From: Deltaproteobacteria bacterium | GTDB taxonomy: Bacteria > Desulfobacterota > Desulfarculia > Adiutricales > Adiutricaceae | Length of the DNA: 64,000 bases | Reading direction: 5' to 3' | Assembly (NCBI GenBank): GCA_031263485.1 | Contig: JAISFS010000116.1 | Coordinates: 22,976 to 86,975, forward strand | Shown: positions 11,043 to 21,982 of the stretch, piece by piece | Numbering within the stretch: position 1 is the first letter of the stretch | How the letters are laid out: every line of letters starts with the position of its first letter | Notes under the pieces: generated by a model | Told to the model about the DNA's origin: nothing | The model's database searches: none | What the model saw: only the letters and a program-made list of their open reading frames with translations | Made by a program: the position numbers and the translations under genes

Positions 11043-12296
11043 ATGATCGAACCGATTCGAAAGGACAGGGAGAACGGGTTCGCCAGGCTCCTTGCGCACG
11101 GCGGCTGCTATGCCGACAAGACGGGCCTGATTCGTAAGCTTTTCGACGAATGCGGCGGACCGTTCGTGTTCGGCAGACCCCCCGGCTTCGGCAAGACCCT
11201 TCTTCTGGACGCCATCCAGATGGTCGCCGAAGGTGACCCCGTTCCGTTTTCCGGACTGGAGATAGGGAAGCCGGACTCAGGTCACAAATGGAAATCCTAT
11301 CCCGTCATCCGGATCGACATGAAGGACATCGATCCGGATCCCGACGGTTTCGACTCGAGCCTGAGCTCGGAGCTGAGAAGGATCAGGGACGGCTTCGGGC
11401 TCGAAAGTTCACCTGACAGGGAGCTGTACGACCTTGGCGATCTTCTCTTTGAAATCGCATACAGGGACGTCTTTGCCGCCCGCGCCCGCGGAGAGGACGA
11501 GAAGGGCATCCCGCACCTGGACTCCGTGGTGCTCGTGGACAATTTCGACTGGCACCTTACGGATTTCGGCGCGGAACCGAAATCCGCCGAACGCATATGG
11601 CACAAACTCCTGCATTTTTTCACGCTTATCAAAGCCTGTAGCGAACATGTGGAGATGGCGTTCATCGCCGGCGTGTCCAGATTCATGCTGGTCACCATAT
11701 TCGGGGGCATGAACACCAAGAACGACATCTGCCTGGACGACAGCTACGCCGCGCTCTGCGGCATTACCCGAAACGAGCTCCTGTCGGCTTTCGCCGGCCC
11801 GCTTGATGCGGCCCTCTCGGCGCTGAAGAGGAGCGGAGAGTTCGGGCAGGACGCGACCGCCGAGGATCTAGCTGACAGGCTCGAGGAATGGTACGGCGGC
11901 TACAGCTTCGATGGCAGGACCAGGCTTATCAACCCCGGATCGCTCGCGGCATTCCTTGAGCATGCTTCCTTCAGGGACTACTGGAGCCTTTCGTCGGCCC
12001 CGGTACTTCTCCGCAGGCTGGGCCTCGGATCCGGGGACTACAAGGCCGCCCATGGCAAGGACCTGCTTCTCGGCACGCATTATCCCGACATCAACGAGGA
12101 TAGGCGCCTCACCAGCACCCAGGCCCTGACTCTGGCCGGCTGCCTCGCCGTTGGGCGCGAGGACGATCGCCACGGCATGATGCCGAGCTTCTACCATCTG
12201 ACGATACCCAACCGTGAGATAAGGGAAGCAGTGCACGCCGCCGAGGCGTCAGGGGCCGCACCGGCGCGAGGGCCGAGGAAGCCTAAACGCCCTTGA
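11043..12296 (+). CDS. AAA-ATPase-like domain protein, apparently lacking the C-terminal PD-(D/E)XK nuclease region
   Basis: MIEPIRKDRENGFARLLAHGGCYADKTGLIRKLFDECGGPFVFGRPPGFGKTLLLDAI: N-terminal DKT motif and P-loop GRPPGFGKTLLL of the PF09820 family. Ends soon after the IPNREIREAV segment with a basic tail. Confidence 0.75.
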   Translation: MIEPIRKDRENGFARLLAHGGCYADKTGLIRKLFDECGGPFVFGRPPGFGKTLLLDAIQMVAEGDPVPFSGLEIGKPDSGHKWKSYPVIRIDMKDIDPDPDGFDSSLSSELRRIRDGFGLESSPDRELYDLGDLLFEIAYRDVFAARARGEDEKGIPHLDSVVLVDNFDWHLTDFGAEPKSAERIWHKLLHFFTLIKACSEHVEMAFIAGVSRFMLVTIFGGMNTKNDICLDDSYAALCGITRNELLSAFAGPLDAALSALKRSGEFGQDATAEDLADRLEEWYGGYSFDGRTRLINPGSLAAFLEHASFRDYWSLSSAPVLLRRLGLGSGDYKAAHGKDLLLGTHYPDINEDRRLTSTQALTLAGCLAVGREDDRHGMMPSFYHLTIPNREIREAVHAAEASGAAPARGPRKPKRP

Positions 12297-12629
12297 GCCC
12301 TTAACCCGAGCGACACCGTTGGGTTGTTCCGCGCCGGGACCTGCTCCGGCGCAGATCGAGGCGAGGACTCCTTCGAGACGCCGTCCCGGCCTTCACCCTT
12401 CAGGCAAGCTCTCCCGTGCCTTAGCGCACGGGGCCTTCAGAACGTGCATCCGGTCTGTGCGGGCCTTTCGGTGCCATGAGAATTGCTGACAATCTCGAGA
12501 CCCCTCCCTCTAGCCGTCTGCTGAGGGCGTAACTCTAGCGCGCGGAACCCGCGCGCGAGACTTCCGCGGATGACGGGCAGGGCACCGGCTACGGCGCTTT
12601 GGGGCAGGGCTTCGGCATTGCGGGGCGCG

Positions 12630-15600
12630 TCAGCCGACCCGCCTGCAACCCGGACCGGTCAGGACCGATCTTCCGTTCCTGACCGGCTCCACGGTAATCT
12701 GGGCGAAACGGTTCTTGAGCGCGGCTACGTGGGTGATGAGGCCGACCAGTTTCCCGGAGCTTCCGGGGAGCTCGGCCAAGGCGTTCACCGCGAATTCCAG
12801 GGACTCGTCGTCCAGAGTGCCAAAGCCCTCGTCCAGGAACAGCGACTGCAGCCGGAAGCCCCGTCCTTTCATGTCTGCCAGGCCCAGCGCCAGGGCAAGG
12901 CTCACTATGAAGGTCTCGCCTCCGGAAAGCGTCTTCACGGGGCGCGTCTTGCCTGCGTTGAAGTTGTCGATCACGGCGAACTCCAGGGAATCGTCCCTTT
13001 CCCGGGCCAGGAGGTAGCGGTTCGACATGCCCCTCAGCTGGCCGTTGGCGTTCTGGATGAGCGCCCCCAGCGTGAGGCCCTGGGCGAAGTTCCTGAACCT
13101 GTCCCCGCTGGCGCTGCCGATTAGGCTGGAGAGCCTGCCGAAGCGGGCGGCCTTCTTCTCCTGCTCCTTGAGCTCCGCCGCCAGGCCGGCGGATTTCTCC
13201 CTGGCCTCCGTGTTGGCCTTGAGCTTCTGCTCCCGGGCGCCCACTTCGCCCAGGATCACGTCTATCCTCCCCTTCAGCTCCCTCGCGGCATCGAGCTCCT
13301 CTTCGAGGGTACCGGCCGTTGCCTCCTCGGCTTCCCTGAGCTTGGCGGCGCCGTTGCGGGCGTTGTCCTCGACGAGCGAGACGAGCCGGGTCCTTTCGCT
13401 CGCCAACGCCTCGGACGCCTCCTCGAGGGCCTTCCTCTCGTCCTCGGCCAGCCTCGCGGCCAGGAAGGCAGGCAGATCCGGGGCGCCTTGGGCGTCCGTG
13501 AAGCCTTTCGCGGCGAGGCCCTCGTCAAGCTTGGCTTCCCGCTCGCCCAGCTCGGCCAAGGCCTCCGCCGCCCTCGTCTCGGCTTCGGCCACGCCGCGCG
13601 TGAGCCCCTCCAGGGCGTTTCGGGCCGAGGCGGCGGAGTCCTTGAGGCTTGCGGAGCTTTCCTCGGCATCCTTCACCGCCCGCCGGAGCCTCTTCTCCTC
13701 CGACTCCGGGTCCAGCTCCCCGAAGAGGCCGTTCCTTTCGGCCTTCAGGGCCGCGGCCTTCGCCCCGGCGTCCTCCAAAGGCAAGCGGCCGTCCTCTATC
13801 TCCTGGAGTTTCGCCTTTTCCCGCTCCCTTTTCCCCTCCAGTCCCTTGGCGTCCTCCGCGCAGCGCCTGTCGAGGGTCTGGTGGTCTTCCGCGAGTGACT
13901 TCCGTAGCGCGGCCTTCCCGGAGAGTTCGGCCATGATGCCGTCCAGATCCGCTTTCGCCGGATCCGAGCCGGTGTAAGGCCGGATCCTCCCCGTCAGGGC
14001 CTCAGTCTTCCCTGCGGCCAGCCCCTGGAGATCCTCCAGTTCCCCCGTGAGCCGCTCGAGCTCGCGAACTGCCGCGTCGTTAGCCTTCTCGGCCTTAGCC
14101 AAGGCCACTTTGGCCGAGGCTTCCTCGTCGGCGGCCTTGTCGCGTGCCTTCCGCGTCTTCTCGGCCTCCCGGTCGATCCGCTGGCCCGACTCGAGGGCCG
14201 CGCCGGCGTCCTTCGCGGCGGCGGCGCACTCTTTACTGGAGGTTGCCAGGCTCGCCCTGAACTCGTCGGACGCTTCGGCCAGGCCTGTCAGAGACTCGTC
14301 CCGGCATAGCCTTTCGAGCTCGGACTGGAGACTCGCCTCCCTTTTCCTCAGATCCGGGAGCTCGCTTTCCGCGAGCCTGAGCCTCGTCTCGTAGCCCGCC
14401 GTCTCGGAGGCCAGCGCCGAACGTGACGCCTCGAGTTCAGAAATCTCGCGGTCGATCCCGTCCAGTCTTGCCTTCGCCTCGTCCGGAGCCGGTCCGGCCA
14501 GTTCCCCCAGCGGGTGGTCCCTGCTCCCGCACAGCGGGCAGGGCTCACCGTCCGCGAGTCGCCTGCGGTGCTCCTCGAGGGTCAGGACGGCGTTCCGCAG
14601 CAGAAGGTTCTCGTTTGCGAGCGCTCTGTTCTCGCCCAGTTCCTTTCTTTTGCGATCTCCCGCCTCCTTGCGGGAGGCCGCGTCCTCAAGCGAGTCTTTC
14701 AGCTTGAGCGTCAGGGTCTCATTGACTCTTATCCCGTTCAGGGCTTCCCTTCTCCCGTCGAAGGCGTCCAGGGCCCTGGAAAGCCTGTCCGCTCGGGCGG
14801 CCGAGTCCCTGCTCGCCGAAAGCCAGTCCTCGACCGTTCTGCCCTTGAGCGCTTCCAGGCGCTCCCGATCAAGCCTGGCCAGCCCGTCCTGGGCCTCCCG
14901 GAGCTTCGCGGACTTCAGCTCGAGGGTCTTCCGGGCCGCCGTCAGGGACCGTCCGATCCCTTCGTATTCCGTCAGCGCCGCCTGGGCCTCATTCCTCTTC
15001 GCCTCCTCGTCTTTGCGGATCCCCTTGAGCGCCTTAGCCTCTTCCCGGATCCCGGCCAGCTCCTCGATCAGGGCGGCTCCGGAGGGATCGGAGTCGAGCC
15101 TCGCCTAGAGGCCGTCCAGGGCGATCCTGTTTTCGGCGAGCGTGACCCCGTCCGCGGCGATCCCTCGCCGCAACGAGTCCAGCTCCCTCCTGAGCCTTCC
15201 GTCCGCGTCCCGGAGGGTCTTGAGGGTCGCCTGCGCGGCGGCGAGGCTGCCGTCCAGCTCACGGGCACGGGCAATCAACGGCAACCCGCGCTCGAGCTCG
15301 ACCTGGGCCTTTTCCAGAACTGCCGCCGCAGTCCCGCGCTTAGCCTCGGCATCGACGAGTGCCCGTTCGGCCTCGGGAAGGCGTCCCTTGAGCCCGGCCA
15401 GGGCCTTCCCCTCGGCATCGGCCACCGAGCGCGCGCGGGCGGCGAGTCCCCAGAGGCCTTCCAGCCCTGCGGCGGCGTTGGCACGGGCAAGCCTCGCGCG
15501 GTCCGGCGCGAAGGCCGATTCCCTGGCGTCCAGCTCCGCCTCCTTTGCCCTCAAGCCCCTCAGTCCATCTTCAAGTGAGCGGATCTCAGCGCGGAGCTTG

Positions 15601-16337
15601 GCCTTGCCCTCGCGGACGGCCTTCGCGGCCTCCAGGCTCACGGCATCCCCCCGGAGCCTCGCGATTTCCGCGGCTATCTCGGCTTCCCGGTCGGGGTCGA
15701 GTAGCTCCAGCATTTCGAGGCCGGCTTTCAGGGACTCCAGCCGCTCGGCCTCGCGGGCCGCCCTGCGGTAGGCCTTCTGGGAGATCGTCCCGTATATCCC
15801 CGTGTCGGTTATCTGCTCCATGATCCTGGAGCGCTCGCTCGCGCCCGAGTGCAGGAACGCCGCGAACGCGTTCTGGGGCAGCACGGCGCAGCGCGTGAAG
15901 CGCCTGAAGTCCAGACCCGTCAGCCTTTCCGCCTCCTCGCGCGCGTCCTCGAACGCCTCGGGCGCCGGTTTGCCCGTTTCCGCGTCCACGAGCGAGTGGG
16001 CGTAGACCTGCAGGGCTTCCCCGGGCCTCTTGCGCGACCTGTGCTGGTAGAAGCTGGAACGCCAGATCCGGCCCTTCGCCTCGAAGGTGAGTTCCGCCCG
16101 GCACTCGCCCGTGCCGCGGGTCATGATCTCGTTCGTCTTGCCAGTCACGGCGCCCAGCCGCGGGGTCTCGCGGTACAGGGCCAGGCAGGCGGCGTCCAGG
16201 AGCGTGCTCTTGCCGGCCCCAGTGTTGCCGGCTATGACGAAGAGCGGGCTGTTCCGGTACGCGGGGTCCGTGAAGTCGATCTCCCACTGGCCCTCGAGCG
16301 AGTTGAGATTCATGATGCTCAGTTTCAGAAGCCTCAC
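12630..16337 (-). CDS. sbcC: SbcC exonuclease subunit, one reading frame interrupted by a single in-frame TAG at 15107-15105
   Basis: N-terminus MRLLKLSIMNLNSLEGQWEIDFTDPAYRNSPLFVIAGNTGAGKSTLLDAACLALY; C-terminus LSGGETFIVSLALALGLADMK...LFLDEGFGTLDDESLEFAVNAL; CPLCG zinc-hook motif in between. ORFs 15105..16337 and 12630..14108 share a frame; manual codon reading of 14109..15104 finds no other stop. Confidence 0.88.
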
Positions 16338-18430
16338 TGCTTGCCTCCGTCATCCTTGCGGCGCACGGCGTCCGTCTGCGGCACGGCGTGCGTCTGCGGC
16401 ACGGCGTCCGTCTGCGGCACGGCGTCAGCCTGCGGCACTGCGTCAGCCTTGGGGGGAGCGCACGGCACGCCCAATGTCATCCCGGCATCGAACAGCGGTC
16501 GGGAATCCGGTCGCGGTGTCGTGCCCGCCTGCGGCGGGGCAGGCGCGCGCGGCACGCCCAACACCAGCCCGCCGTCCAACAGCCACTGGGGGGTCGGCAC
16601 CGGTTCCATGTCCGCCTGCGGGGGGACGGTCGCCTGTTGCGTACCCGATTTAGTTCCAGCATCCGACGACAACGTTTTGGAGTCCGCCTGCGGCGCGGTG
16701 TCCGCCTGCGGCGCGGCGGGTGCCTGCGGAGCCGCGTCACCCTGCGACCGGGTGGGCGTGAAGGCCGCGCCCGGCATCGCCCCGCCGTCCTGCGGCGGGA
16801 AGTCCTGTTGAACAACGGCGCCAGTCTGCCGCAGGGCGTCCCCCGGACCGGCATCTTCCGTCCGGTCGGCCTCCCGAGCGTCCGCCTTCGCGGGCTTCCG
16901 CCTCTTCCCCTTGGCAGGGGCGGGGACATCGGCGCCTTCTGCGGGGTCGTCCCCGTCGTTCAAGGTCAGCATGATCTCCTCGAATGCCGCCCGGAGTTCC
17001 GCACGGTCCTCAGGGTCGAGCTCGTCGCCCTTGCCGTCGAGCAGGCGCTCGAACACCTGGCGCTCGTCCAGCTCGGAGAGGTACACGAGGGCCGTCCCGT
17101 CACCCGCCGCGAGGCGGTTCGCCAAGGCCCGGTTCCGCACAGCCGTCACCTCGATGCCGCTCTCCCTCACGATGGAGTCCACGGTCTCCCTGGCGGAGGA
17201 GTCGAGCGCCGCGCCGTCCAGGGTCACTTCCACGATGGCGTCGGAGCCCCTGGCCTTGAGGCTTTTCAGGGCGGCGCCCACGGCCGCCATGTCGCCCTCG
17301 AGCCGGACGAGCTCCCTGAAGACCGGCACCGGGATGGCCTCTATCTTCCTCCTGCCGCCGCCCAGCTCGACCAGGACCACCGTCTTTTCCGTCCCCGCCT
17401 CGCTGAAGCGCAGGGGAATGGGGGAGCCGCTGTAGCGGACGGTTTCCGCCCCGGCCCGCTGGGGTCGGTGGATGTGCCCCAGCGCGGTGTAGTCGAAGAG
17501 TTCGGCCCATGGTTTCGTGTCCACGCTCCACGCGCCCGCGTACCTGAACTCGCCCGGGTCCCTCGCGGCCCCCTCCGCGCGGCCTGCGGCGGGCTCGTGG
17601 TACTCGGCGGGGTACAGGGCCCTTAAGCCGTCCCCTTCCATGAAATGCGCGCCCTTGGCCATGAGGTGGCCGGTCGCGACCAGGGGGAGCTCGCGGCCTA
17701 ACTCCGCCATGAGATCCCTGGCCGCCGCGGCCGAGTCCCGGTAGCGTTCGGCTATGCCCAGGGCCACCGCGCGCCCCTGCACCTGCGAGTCCTCGCCCTC
17801 GATGGCGGCCCGCACGTGGTGATCCTTCAGGAAAGGCACCGCGGCGACCAAGAGCGCGGGGTCGCCCCCCCCGCGCGGGGCTATCGCCACGAGCTCGCTT
17901 CGGCGGTCGCCCTCCGCCGGAACGGCGGAGACGTGTATGTCTATCGCCTTCAGGACCGTCCTGGGGGCTTCCAGGAAGGGGGCGGAGTCGTGGTTCCCCG
18001 AGGTTACCACCGCGGCGACCCCCATCCGGCTCGCCCTGGCCATGAAACCGTAGTAGAGATCCTGCGCCCAGACCGGCGGGGCCGGCACGTCGAAGACGTC
18101 GCCAGCGACCAGGAGCGCGTCCACCGCCTCGGCCTCCATGACCTCCAGGAGCCAGTCCAGGAACGCCTGGAACTCCCGCTGGCGCTGCACCTGGTCCAGG
18201 GTCTTGCCCAGGTGCCAGTCCGAGGTGTGGAGGATCCTAATCTTCCTGCCCTGAAGCGAGGGCCTGTCGCTCGGCTCGTCAAGGATCGTCGTCCTTTTCG
18301 GGGCGCAGGGCATAGCCTCCTCGACCGGGGGCCAGTCCGCGGGGGCGCCCGTTTCCGAAGGGGCGACGGCGGCGGGCTTGGCAGGGGAGGGCGTCTGAGT
18401 GCGGGTAAACCCGTCGAAATCCAGAGGCAT
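16334..18430 (-). CDS. sbcD: SbcD nuclease subunit with long repetitive C-terminal tail
   Basis: KIRILHTSDWHLGKTLDQVQRQREFQAFLDWLLEV...LLVAGDVFDVPAPP...TSGNHDSA; 4-bp ATGA overlap with sbcC. Probable start 18430 (MPLDFDGFTRTQ). Confidence 0.88.
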   Translation of the reverse strand: MPLDFDGFTRTQTPSPAKPAAVAPSETGAPADWPPVEEAMPCAPKRTTILDEPSDRPSLQGRKIRILHTSDWHLGKTLDQVQRQREFQAFLDWLLEVMEAEAVDALLVAGDVFDVPAPPVWAQDLYYGFMARASRMGVAAVVTSGNHDSAPFLEAPRTVLKAIDIHVSAVPAEGDRRSELVAIAPRGGGDPALLVAAVPFLKDHHVRAAIEGEDSQVQGRAVALGIAERYRDSAAAARDLMAELGRELPLVATGHLMAKGAHFMEGDGLRALYPAEYHEPAAGRAEGAARDPGEFRYAGAWSVDTKPWAELFDYTALGHIHRPQRAGAETVRYSGSPIPLRFSEAGTEKTVVLVELGGGRRKIEAIPVPVFRELVRLEGDMAAVGAALKSLKARGSDAIVEVTLDGAALDSSARETVDSIVRESGIEVTAVRNRALANRLAAGDGTALVYLSELDERQVFERLLDGKGDELDPEDRAELRAAFEEIMLTLNDGDDPAEGADVPAPAKGKRRKPAKADAREADRTEDAGPGDALRQTGAVVQQDFPPQDGGAMPGAAFTPTRSQGDAAPQAPAAPQADTAPQADSKTLSSDAGTKSGTQQATVPPQADMEPVPTPQWLLDGGLVLGVPRAPAPPQAGTTPRPDSRPLFDAGMTLGVPCAPPKADAVPQADAVPQTDAVPQTHAVPQTDAVRRKDDGGKQ
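16355..16450. repeat. 18-bp in-frame minisatellite encoding (PQTDAV)n in the SbcD C-terminus
   Basis: gcggcacggcgtccgtct-type unit repeated; protein ...PPKADAVPQADAVPQTDAVPQTHAVPQTDAV. Confidence 0.88.
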
Positions 18431-19372
18431 GGGCGCGATCCTTTCGGCTCGGTTTTTGCTGGCCCGACCGCACGTGCAGTCATGGGACCAACACGCGGCA
18501 GGCGCCGTCCGGGCGCCGTGACCTTGCAGCGGGTCGGCTTCCAGGCATGCCGCGCCCTGCCAGATGGCTGACTCGCGCCATGGTTCAGGCCCTAAAACGG
18601 CATCGGGCCGAAAGGCGATGCCGCGGCGTGGAGGCCACAGGACCTGGCGAGGAGGTCTCAGGTACTGACGCGGAGAGGCAGGGGCAGGCAGGCTTCTCCG
18701 GAAGTTCGGTCGAAGGGACGACGGCGGCGGGGCGACAGGGAAGTGCGGACTGTTCCGGTCGAAGTGAGGTGCCGTCAGGTCGGTCGCTCCGGGCTGACCT
18801 GTTTCACGGCAAGGCGATGGCCCTCTCCCCCTTGTGGAGGAAGGGCGCCGATAACCACATATGTGGAAGATAATCACATCCAATCGGATTTCAAGCCCTG
18901 GCCCGAAAAATTCCTCAAGCTACCCCCTGGTTTGGCCTGGGGTTCCCTGAACGCGGGCCGGTGTCTCCACCGAGACGATCTGAGCGCCCGGTCGGCGAAA
19001 GTTCAGGGGGGTTCTGTCCCGGCCTTTATGTTTGTCGGCCAGGTCCCGGCGGTACGCTTCGGCGGAACCGCCCGGGGCAGACTTCCCCCGTAAGCGGTTT
19101 CGCCTGTCCCGAATCCTGACGATTATTTCCCGCTTTCGGTGGCATGCACGTCAGGGGCACGCGCAGTGGTCGCGAGAGAAGGCTCGGCGATCCGCCGTCT
19201 CCGGGCCGCGAGCGTCGGCTCCGCTCCGGGCCGTCTCCAGGCCCCGGAGCGTCAATGGAGACTCGTCTCGCGATGTTCCTGCCGCACGGAACGCGATCCT
19301 GCGGCCCGCCCAAGTTCCCGCGTCACGGCCCGCCAAGGCGGCCAGGACGGGCGTGGGAGCGGGCGGCCGCTC

Positions 19373-20368
19373 TCAATCCCTGCCGATGGTTTTAGGCGGC
19401 TCTCCGGAATCCGTGGATTTCGGCGACCCTCCGGAACCCTTGGATTTAGTCGGCGGTCCGGAATCCGCGGATTCGGGCGCTCCTCCCGAATCCCCGCTCG
19501 TCGGCCCCGGAGGGTCCGAAAAGGCCACCCGGAAGCCGAGGTCCGTGTCCCACATGGACGTGCCCTGCTCCTCGCCGGCGGGGGCGAAGGGGCAGCTCCC
19601 GGCGTAGTCCTGATAGGAGTAGTTGCCGCGTTTGGTAAGGCTGCTGGAGGAGGCATCCCAGGGCCAGGCGCCTCCCCTGAAGATCCTTGAGCTGCCGCGG
19701 TCCGGGCCCTGCGGGTCGTTCCGGGGGGATTTCGCGTAGTAGTCCGGGTCGTAGCGGTCGGCAGTCCACTCCCAGACGTTCCCGAGGACGTCGTGGAGCC
19801 CCCAGGCGTTGGGCGCCTTGAGGCCGACGGGGCGGTGCCCGCCCCCAGAGTTGCCGCCGTACCAGGCGTACGGGCCGATGCCCCCCGGGCCGCTGCCGCC
19901 AAGGTAGCTCTCTTTGGTGCCGGCCCTGGCCGCGAACTCCCACTCGGCTTCGGTAGGGAGCCTGAACCCTTCCGCGCCCTCCAGCCTGCCCAGCTTCCGG
20001 GCGAACTCCTGCGCGTCCTCCCAGGAGACGCACTCCACCGGGCGATCGGGGCCCACCGCCGCGCTGGGGTTGTTGTCCATGACGGCCGCGTACTGGGTCT
20101 GGGTTATCTCGAACCTTCCGATGTAGAACGGCCGGGTGATGTCAACAGCGTGCAGGGGGCGCTCGTCTTCGTAGCCCAGGCCGTCGCGGTCACCCATAGT
20201 AAAGCTCCCCGGCTCCACGAGCACGAGCTCTATCGCGCCGACGGTCGTGATGAAGTCTTCCGCGCGGACGGCCGAAGGGGCAAGGAGGGGGAGGGCGGCG
20301 GCCAGGAGGAAGGCGGTCGCGGAGGCGGCCGTGGGCGAGGGCCCCGGGAGGGGGGACGGGTACTTCAT
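19373..20368 (-). CDS. Exported SUMF1/formylglycine-generating-enzyme-like domain protein
   Basis: Signal peptide, then VLVEPGSFTMGD...YIGRFEITQTQYAAVM...PVECVSWEDAQEFARKLG...FRLPTEAEWEFAARAGT...GLHDVLGNVWEWTADRY...RGGAW; low-complexity C-terminal tail. Confidence 0.88.
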   Translation of the reverse strand: MKYPSPLPGPSPTAASATAFLLAAALPLLAPSAVRAEDFITTVGAIELVLVEPGSFTMGDRDGLGYEDERPLHAVDITRPFYIGRFEITQTQYAAVMDNNPSAAVGPDRPVECVSWEDAQEFARKLGRLEGAEGFRLPTEAEWEFAARAGTKESYLGGSGPGGIGPYAWYGGNSGGGHRPVGLKAPNAWGLHDVLGNVWEWTADRYDPDYYAKSPRNDPQGPDRGSSRIFRGGAWPWDASSSSLTKRGNYSYQDYAGSCPFAPAGEEQGTSMWDTDLGFRVAFSDPPGPTSGDSGGAPESADSGPPTKSKGSGGSPKSTDSGEPPKTIGRD

Positions 20369-20629
20369 GTCTTTCTCCGGTGGCGGTCGGTAATGGGTGC
20401 GGGGAGGCGGGGCGAGGCCGCCGCCGGGCCGGCCGCGGTTCGGCTGATTATAACATCACGCCGGAGGCGCCTGGTCAATAGCGGAAATTCCGGGCACCCT
20501 GGCCCCCGGCGCCTGCGGCGTGAGTCAGCGGAAGCGCGCGGCGCTCCGGGGCGAGGCGTCGCGGCCTCCTGGCGCCCCGACCCCGAATCCCGCCCCTCCA
20601 GGTCTCTGGTTCCGCAGCGTTTGCCCCAG

Positions 20630-20722
20630 GGAAAACCCGGACCCCGGAAAACCCCGGAAAACCCCGGAAGAACTGGAAAATTACGGAAAAACCCTGAACC
20701 CGGGAAACCCGAACCCCGGGCC
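20630..20722. repeat. Short degenerate repeat (ccccggaaaa)n upstream of the SUMF1-like gene
   Basis: accccggaaaaccccggaaaaccccggaag read directly. Confidence 0.75.
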
Positions 20723-20830
20723 GACAGGGCACTGAAATCGTAGGCATTCGCGAGGCCCGTGCCTCAAGGTCGCCGGAGCCTGCCATTGCGGCTTGAGGCG
20801 AAAGCCGCGGCGGCGAGTCCCTTCACTTTA

Positions 20831-20878
20831 AGAGGAAAGGCCGGCCTTCCGGGCATTACCGGACGGCCGGCCTTCCAA
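20831..20878 (-). terminator. Inverted repeat, possible intrinsic terminator downstream of the NMT1-type binding protein
   Basis: ggaaaggccggcc...ggccggccttcc, 3' of the gene ending at 20969. Confidence 0.45.
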
Positions 20879-20968
20879 GGTCCGCAAGGCGCGAGCTCGT
20901 GGTTCGCGGCAGCTGGGGGTTCCGCGGCTCTGGCGGCCCCTGCGCGGCGCACGGGAGCGGGCGCGGGG

Positions 20969-21982
20969 CTACTCCACCGTGTCGGGCACCCCCGGCAGGT
21001 CGGTGAACGCCGTGCGCTTAAGGGCCTCCACGTCCACCCGTTCGCCCAGGACGCCAATGTCCTTCAGCTCCCCTGCCGTGACTGCGAAGGCGTCCCTGGC
21101 CCCGGAAACGGAGGGGGTGTAGCGGAAGGTCCTGAGGACCGAAGCGTTGAACTCCGCCTCTCCGGCCACGTACTTGCCCTCCACCTGGATCCTGGCCGTC
21201 TCGTCGGGGTTCTTCTGGATCCAGGCCGCCGCCTTCTGCATCGCCCGCGTGTACCTGGCCGCCGCCTCGGGGTCGGAGGATGCCAGCCTGTCGGACACGA
21301 AGGAGGCGCAGCAGTACTGATCCGAGAAGGGCTTGTCCCTGGCGGAGTCCAGGAGGACAGTGAGGCCATCGTTCTTTGCCGCCAGCGACGCCACCGGGTC
21401 GTTGGCCGAGATGGCGTCAATCGCCCCGCGCTGGAGCGCAAGGGGAAGCTCCGCGTTGGTGAAGACCAGGAACTCCACCTCGGAGTCCTTGTCGCCCACC
21501 TTTACTCCGGCTGCGGCGAGCGCCCTTCTCGCGAACATGATTGGGCTGGAGTTGAGGCTGGGCACGCCGATCCTCTTGCCCTTCAGATCGGCCGCCGTCA
21601 CGATCCCGGAGTCCGGCTTCACCAGAACCTTGTCGCATCCGGTATGGAGCCCGGTCGTGATCTTGATGGGAAGCCCGTTGGAGAGCGGCTGGATGAGGGT
21701 GGCGAGGAGCCCGAAGCTCGCGTCTATCTGTCCCGCCGCGATGGCTTCGAAGTTCGCGCCCGGTTCGAGCTTGACGAGCTCGACTTCAAGGCCCTCGTCC
21801 CTGAAGAAGCCGCGCTCGTGGGCGATGTGGATGGGGCCTTCGCAGAGCCCGCCGGTATAGCCCGCCTTGATGCTGATGACCTTCGGGCCGTCCTCCTCCT
21901 GGGCCGCCAGGGGGGCAGAGGCCGCGGCTGGCAGAAGGGCGGCCAGGGCCGCAGCGAGCAGGGTCTGGTGCAGGATCTTCAT
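20969..21982 (-). CDS. NMT1/SsuA-like ABC transporter substrate-binding protein
   Basis: Signal peptide; SIKAGYTGGLCEGPIHIAHERGFFRDEGLEVELVKLEPGANFEAIAAGQIDASFG...LKGKRIGVPSLNSSP. Confidence 0.85.
   Translation of the reverse strand: MKILHQTLLAAALAALLPAAASAPLAAQEEDGPKVISIKAGYTGGLCEGPIHIAHERGFFRDEGLEVELVKLEPGANFEAIAAGQIDASFGLLATLIQPLSNGLPIKITTGLHTGCDKVLVKPDSGIVTAADLKGKRIGVPSLNSSPIMFARRALAAAGVKVGDKDSEVEFLVFTNAELPLALQRGAIDAISANDPVASLAAKNDGLTVLLDSARDKPFSDQYCCASFVSDRLASSDPEAAARYTRAMQKAAAWIQKNPDETARIQVEGKYVAGEAEFNASVLRTFRYTPSVSGARDAFAVTAGELKDIGVLGERVDVEALKRTAFTDLPGVPDTVE

Noticed and set aside
15105-15107. Genome-wide TAG recoding
   Set aside because: cbiK, the GyrI-like gene, the HutW-like gene and the ECF S gene all appear to end naturally at TAG.
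14514-15578. 354-aa plus-strand ORF as a gene
   Set aside because: It is the antisense frame of sbcC, produced by high GC and biased codon usage.
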